Below are positions 60,056 to 64,000 of a stretch of 64,000 bases of DNA, in pieces. Under the pieces are notes generated by a model. The model worked only from the letters and a program-made list of their open reading frames with translations. It had not been told where the DNA came from and searched no databases. Source of the stretch: Sphingopyxis panaciterrae (GTDB lineage Bacteria > Pseudomonadota > Alphaproteobacteria > Sphingomonadales > Sphingomonadaceae); NCBI RefSeq assembly GCF_011762125.1, contig NZ_JAASQN010000001.1:992001-1056000 (forward strand), written 5' to 3'. Within the stretch, counting starts at the first letter, position 1. Each line of letters begins with the position of its first letter. The position numbers and the translations under genes were made by a program.

Positions 60056-60811
60056 ATGATAGACGAACAGGACGCGCATACGCAGCAGCCCGGTCTCGAC
60101 GGTCGCCGCGCCATCATAACGGGCGGCACGACGGGGATCGGGCGTGCCATCGCCGTTCTGCTGGCAAGCTACGGCGTGCGGGTTTTCGTTTGCGGGCGCA
60201 CCCCCGAGCATCTTGCCGATGCGCTGCGCCGCATCGACGAGGTGGGCGAGGGCGACGGCATCAATGTCGATCTCTCGATCGCCGACGATGTCGATCGCTT
60301 CTTCGAGGCAGCGGCGGCCTATCTCGGCGAGATCGACATCGCGATTATCAACGCTGCGATCCCTGCGGCAGCGCTCGCCGACAGCGGCGAGAGCGAAACG
60401 CGCTACCAGCTCGACACCGACCTCACTGCCTATCTCATCTGCGCGCAGGAAGCGGCCCGAAGGATGTCGGCGGGGAGCGACATCGTCTTCATCGGATCGA
60501 TGTCGGCGGTATCGAGAGGAGCGGGCGGTTCGATCTATGTGGCCGCCAAATCGGGTATCCAGGGCTTTGTGCCCTCCTTCCGCAAGGAACTTGCCGAAGA
60601 AGACATCAAGGTCGGGCTGATCGAGCCCGGATTCACCGGCGCCGACTTCCAATATCCCGAGTTCCCGCCCGAGAAGCAGCGCGAGCTCATCAACGAGGAC
60701 AAGATGCTTCGCGCCGAGGACATTGCGGTGGCGGTCCACTTCATGCTGTCCCAGCCGCGGCGCTCCGCGGTGTCGCTCATTCGCGTCGAGACGCGGCTGG
60801 AGCATCCCTGA
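60056..60811 (+). CDS. Short-chain dehydrogenase/reductase
   Basis: 251 residues. Rossmann motif AIITGGTTGIGRAIAVLLASYG (TGxxxGxG), NAA at DIAIINAAIPA, catalytic Ser/Tyr/Lys in IGSMSAVSRGAGGSIYVAAKSG (Tyr-x3-Lys). Classical SDR; substrate unknown. GGAAGGAGCCCGG precedes the ATG. Upstream in-frame codons overlap the promoter, so this start is preferred. Confidence 0.93.
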   Translation: MIDEQDAHTQQPGLDGRRAIITGGTTGIGRAIAVLLASYGVRVFVCGRTPEHLADALRRIDEVGEGDGINVDLSIADDVDRFFEAAAAYLGEIDIAIINAAIPAAALADSGESETRYQLDTDLTAYLICAQEAARRMSAGSDIVFIGSMSAVSRGAGGSIYVAAKSGIQGFVPSFRKELAEEDIKVGLIEPGFTGADFQYPEFPPEKQRELINEDKMLRAEDIAVAVHFMLSQPRRSAVSLIRVETRLEHP

Positions 60812-60913
60812 TCTTGGCGCCATCATTGCTTGTCTCGCGCAGCGGCGGACGGGCGCGGAGGATGCCGCCGGCCCTGCCGGGGCCGACCGGTGCCCGACGA
60901 AGGTCGCGCCGGC

Positions 60914-61660
60914 CTATCTCTGGCAGGCGATGATCGCGGAGACGACGGCAAGCGTCTCTTGCGGGTCGCGGACGCGAACCGTGTCGAGGCCGATCTGTTT
61001 GGCTGGATAGTCATTGCCCCCCGGGAAGATCGCGTCGCCGATGAACAGCATCGCGTCGAGCGGGAAGCCGCTCGCCTCGGCAAGTTTCTTCAGCCCGTAA
61101 CCCTTGTCGACGCCTTCGCGCGTGATGTCGATTGACGTGGCGCCGCCCATGTTGATCGACAGGCCCGGGAGCCGGGTCGTCAGGTCGGCCTGGATGATCT
61201 TGCGCTTCGCGAAATCGGGATCCCATATCTCTTTCGCGTGGATCGGTGCCTGTTGCCCGAGCGCGGAGAAGGTGATCTGGCTGCCGCGATCCTCGATCCG
61301 TTCGCCCCAGGTTTCCTCGGGTACAAATCCGGTCGCTTCGAGCGACGCGTCGAAGGCGTCCAGGATATGGCGCTTCTGCTCGTCGTCGAAAAGCTCTGCA
61401 TAGACGGCCGCCCACGCGCCCTCGCGATGCGTGTAGAGCTTGGTGCCGGTCGTCGGCATCAACCACAGGCGAAACGGGTCGGCGCGAGCCGGGAGGCGGC
61501 TCGCGACCTGCTTGTCGAACTGGGGCCAGTCGCCCCCCGAAATGACGGCGACATCGGCGACTTCCAGCAGATCCGCCAATGCCTCTCCCATTTCGGTCTC
61601 GAGCGGCTGCTTGCTTTCGGCGAGCGTTCCATCGAGGTCGAAGGCAATGAGGTGTTTCAT
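60914..61660 (-). CDS. HAD-superfamily IIB phosphatase, phosphomannomutase-like
   Basis: 248 residues. HAD motif I AFDLDGTLAESKQPL, motif II VAVISGGDW, and motif IV/V GATSIDITREGVDKGYGLKKL with IGDAIFPGGNDYP. The layout matches eukaryotic-type phosphomannomutases and related HAD-IIB phosphatases, which fits the neighbouring GH130 and mannose-1-phosphate guanylyltransferase genes. Start chosen at MKHLIAFDLDG. Confidence 0.88.
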   Translation of the reverse strand: MKHLIAFDLDGTLAESKQPLETEMGEALADLLEVADVAVISGGDWPQFDKQVASRLPARADPFRLWLMPTTGTKLYTHREGAWAAVYAELFDDEQKRHILDAFDASLEATGFVPEETWGERIEDRGSQITFSALGQQAPIHAKEIWDPDFAKRKIIQADLTTRLPGLSINMGGATSIDITREGVDKGYGLKKLAEASGFPLDAMLFIGDAIFPGGNDYPAKQIGLDTVRVRDPQETLAVVSAIIACQR

Positions 61661-61836
61661 GCGATAAATTCCTTGGAGGAGCCGTACGATATGCGATGGG
61701 CGGCAGCGCGCGCCGCGTGAATGACGATCCGGACGCGCAGAAGAGGAACATTGGCCCGCTTCGAGCCTTGATGAAGCATCGGCGGGGCGGCCTCGATGTC
61801 GCGAAACCGCTCCCGCGCCGTCAACCGGAGTGCCCG

Positions 61837-62955
61837 ATGCCATTCGAAACCGATCGCCTGATTTTTGGCCCCCACGATGTCGATCTCTCCCGTTCGTCGC
61901 TTGCGGGCTCGCTCGATGCCGAAACCTTTGTGCTCGGCGCTTTCAATCCCGGCCTGACCCGCCTCGCGAGCGGCAATTTGCTGATGATGGTGCGCGTAGC
62001 CGAGGCGCTGCGCGAACCGGTCGCGAACGGCCATGTCCACAGCATAAGATGGGACGCCGGTCGCTATGTGCGCGATGCCTGGCCGCTCGAACTTTGCGAC
62101 ACGGCCGACCCGCGTACGTTTCTCGTGCGCGGCGGGGCTTGGCAGGTTATCGCGCTGACATTGCTTTCCTGGCTCCTGCCGGTCGAGCTGACGCCCGACG
62201 GGCTCGCCATCGTCGCGATCCATTATGACCGCGCCATCGCACCCGCGGCGCCCTTCCAATGCTATGGTATCGAAGACGCGCGCATCAGCCGCGTCGACGG
62301 CCGATGGCTGATGACCAGTTGCTCGGTGAGCCCCGAGCGCCATTCGACGACGCTCTACAGTTCCGACAACGGCCTCGACTGGCGCTTCGAAGACATTGTC
62401 CTCGATCATCAGAACAAGGACATGCTGATCTTCGAGGGGCGGATCGACGGGCAATTCTGGGCCCAGACGTGCCCGCTCGGCAGTCTCTATTTCGCTTACC
62501 CGCCGGGAAGCCCGTGGCGTGCGGGTCCTTCGATCAACCTCGCGACTTCGCCCGACGCGCTGCACTGGAAGCCCCATCGCGAACCCGGCCTGCGCCCGCA
62601 TGCCGACACCGTCGCGACCGCGCGAATGGGCGGCGGAACGCCGCCGACCCTGACGCCGGACGGTTGGTTGACGCTCTGGCACGGGGTGGAACCGAAGGAG
62701 ATCGTGGGCATCTATCGCACCTATTGGTCCCTGCTCGATCCGGACGATCCGTCGCGGGTCCTGCGCGGTGACCATGGTCCGCTGCTCGAGGCGAACCCCG
62801 AGCTTACCCGGCCGATCGAAGACAGGATATATGTTCGCGATATCGTCTTCACCACCGGGATCGCCGATGCCGGCGATCATTATATCGTCGCCTCGGGTGA
62901 ATCCGACCTCGCGTGCCGGATCACCCACATTCCGAAGCACCGTTTCGGCCTCTGA
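61837..62955 (+). CDS. Glycoside hydrolase family 130-like (mannoside phosphorylase-type) protein
   Basis: 372 residues with a five-bladed propeller pattern. Family 130-type segments: LGAFNPGLTRLASGNLLMMVRV, YGIEDARISRVDGRWLMT (catalytic-region Asp), and ARMGGGTPPTLTPDGWLTLWHGVEP. Mannoside phosphorylases release mannose-1-phosphate, which would feed the guanylyltransferase next door. AACCGGAGTGCCCG precedes the ATG. Confidence 0.8.
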   Translation: MPFETDRLIFGPHDVDLSRSSLAGSLDAETFVLGAFNPGLTRLASGNLLMMVRVAEALREPVANGHVHSIRWDAGRYVRDAWPLELCDTADPRTFLVRGGAWQVIALTLLSWLLPVELTPDGLAIVAIHYDRAIAPAAPFQCYGIEDARISRVDGRWLMTSCSVSPERHSTTLYSSDNGLDWRFEDIVLDHQNKDMLIFEGRIDGQFWAQTCPLGSLYFAYPPGSPWRAGPSINLATSPDALHWKPHREPGLRPHADTVATARMGGGTPPTLTPDGWLTLWHGVEPKEIVGIYRTYWSLLDPDDPSRVLRGDHGPLLEANPELTRPIEDRIYVRDIVFTTGIADAGDHYIVASGESDLACRITHIPKHRFGL

Positions 62956-62975
62956 TCCGGCAGCGCCCGGCAGGT

Positions 62976-64000
62976 TCATTCGCGCAGCGCAGCCGCCGCG
63001 CGAACCTCTTGCGATCGGGCGAGCGGCATCACGAGAATATCGTCTCCGTCGACGACCACTGCGACATTTTCCATGCCGATGAGCGAGACGCGGCGCCCGT
63101 CGGCGCGCACAAGGCAACCCCTGCTGTCGTGAAAGAGCCCGTCGCCGCGGCAACTGTTGTCGGCCATATCGTGCGCGGCACGGCTGTGGACGGCATGCCA
63201 GCTTCCAAGGTCGGACCAGCCCATCGACACGGGTACGACGGCCACCCGGTCGTGCTTCTCCATGACGGCATAATCGATCGAGACGGCGGGCGCCGCCTCG
63301 AAGCTGGCGAGGTCGGCATAGCGTGCGGTGCCGTCGTCACCCCCGTTGGCCAGCGCGTCTTCGGCTGCGGCAAGGATGTCGGGACAATGGACGCGCATCG
63401 CGTCGCGCATGGCCCCGGCACGAAACAGGAATATCCCTGCATTCCAGCTGTAGCCGCCGGCGTCGATCATGGCCTTCGCGACATCCAGCCGGGGCTTTTC
63501 GACGAACCGCTCGACGGCGAAGCCGGTGTCGCCGATGGCCATGCCGCTCGCGATATAGCCGAAGCCCGTGTCGGGACAGTCGGGCGCAATTCCGAAGGTC
63601 ACGATCCAGCCGTCGCGCGCGAGCTGCGCCCCCTGTTCGATCGCGACGTGAAAGGCCGGAACATCGTCGATAATATGATCGCTCGGCATGATGAGCAGCA
63701 GGGCATCGGGCGCCGTCGCCGCGACCGCGAGCGCGATCGCGGGTGCGGTGTTGCGGGCGGACGGCTCGACGAGCAGCCCGATCCCGCGTCCGCCTGCCTG
63801 CTCGCGAACCGTCTCGACGTGCGAGGCGCCGCAAATGACCAGCGGGTCGGCGAAAGCCGGCCCCGCGACGCGAGCGAGGGTCTGCGCGAACAGGCTTTCG
63901 TCGTCGACGATATCGAGGAACTGCTTCACGCGGGCGCCGCGGGACGCAGGCCAAAGGCGCGTCCCGGCACCCCCGCAAAGGATGACGGGTTGGATCGGCG
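62976..64000 (-). CDS. Mannose-1-phosphate guanylyltransferase, 5' end outside window
   Basis: At least 340 residues, open to the window end. The pyrophosphorylase signature ILCGGAGTRLWPASR lies at the very edge, followed by KQFLDI, and the later SDHIIDDVP and FVEKPRLDVAKAMID segments, and DYAVMEKHDRVAVVPVSMGWSDLGSW, all typical of GDP-mannose synthases (ManC/AlgA N-terminal half). Product GDP-mannose. The C-terminal isomerase domain seen in bifunctional AlgA is absent. Confidence 0.92.
   Translation of the reverse strand, partial: PIQPVILCGGAGTRLWPASRGARVKQFLDIVDDESLFAQTLARVAGPAFADPLVICGASHVETVREQAGGRGIGLLVEPSARNTAPAIALAVAATAPDALLLIMPSDHIIDDVPAFHVAIEQGAQLARDGWIVTFGIAPDCPDTGFGYIASGMAIGDTGFAVERFVEKPRLDVAKAMIDAGGYSWNAGIFLFRAGAMRDAMRVHCPDILAAAEDALANGGDDGTARYADLASFEAAPAVSIDYAVMEKHDRVAVVPVSMGWSDLGSWHAVHSRAAHDMADNSCRGDGLFHDSRGCLVRADGRRVSLIGMENVAVVVDGDDILVMPLARSQEVRAAAALRE

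Noticed and set aside
1..64000. CRISPR array or intact insertion sequence
   Set aside because: No regularly spaced repeats and no transposase motifs were found on either strand.

Overview
The window is GC-rich chromosomal DNA that reads as an alphaproteobacterium of the order Sphingomonadales, most like Sphingopyxis. This is inferred from protein style, from alphaproteobacterial EcfG-type promoters, and from CCCCGG-type intergenic palindromes. No database search was possible. All functions are inferred from motifs I can read in the translations.

Layout. (1) 1-8.8 kb is housekeeping: gatA (5'-truncated by the window edge)-gatB, a tRNA-Leu(TAG), trigger factor with an unusual His-rich plus Ala/Lys/Pro-rich tail, a GNAT/SnoaL pair, an AlkA-type glycosylase, a [2Fe-2S] ferredoxin, rlmB and tRNA-Tyr(GTA). 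(2) About 8.8-22 kb is a decayed integrative element beside tRNA-Tyr. It has a tyrosine integrase, AlpA, DUF2285 and DUF2274 genes (typical companions of trb-type ICEs), a tRNA-guanine-transglycosylase-like protein, a frameshifted helix-turn-helix gene and a 5'-truncated RepB/ParB-like gene. No conjugation genes remain. Its cargo is an arsRC-acr3-arsH operon with two visible ArsR operators, a cold-shock cassette, a DUF2384/DUF3892 operon, an S24-like protein and a YcaQ-like protein. (3) 22-31 kb holds envelope, stress and repair genes: L,D-transpeptidase, DUF4142, BON, exonuclease III, AlkB, CsbD, PRC-barrel, PfpI and DUF3606. (4) 31-34 kb has two transglutaminase-like proteins and a TupA-type ATP-grasp protein. 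(5) 34-50 kb is an accessory stress region rich in small, disordered or membrane proteins. It includes a second copy of the cold-shock cassette, a 16-repeat YYD/W protein, a CDF transporter, an amber-interrupted hemerythrin and a Crp/Fnr regulator. (6) 50-64 kb carries a response regulator and histidine kinase, entericidin, AsmA, a DUF72/thioredoxin-reductase-like/catalase/FAD-oxidase run, an SDR, and a mannose group (HAD phosphatase, GH130, mannose-1-phosphate guanylyltransferase cut by the window end).

Two themes tie the window together. Many small stress genes are preceded by GGAAC-N16/17-CGTT-like sites, suggesting control by the alphaproteobacterial general stress sigma factor EcfG. Second, a cassette of a cold-shock protein, a 46-residue MFQNN protein and a ~70-residue WHAMA protein occurs twice, each time behind a conserved structured 5' leader; the two small proteins look like an undescribed pair of families. 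The window also contains an unusual number of broken genes: one frameshift, two in-frame stops and several truncations.
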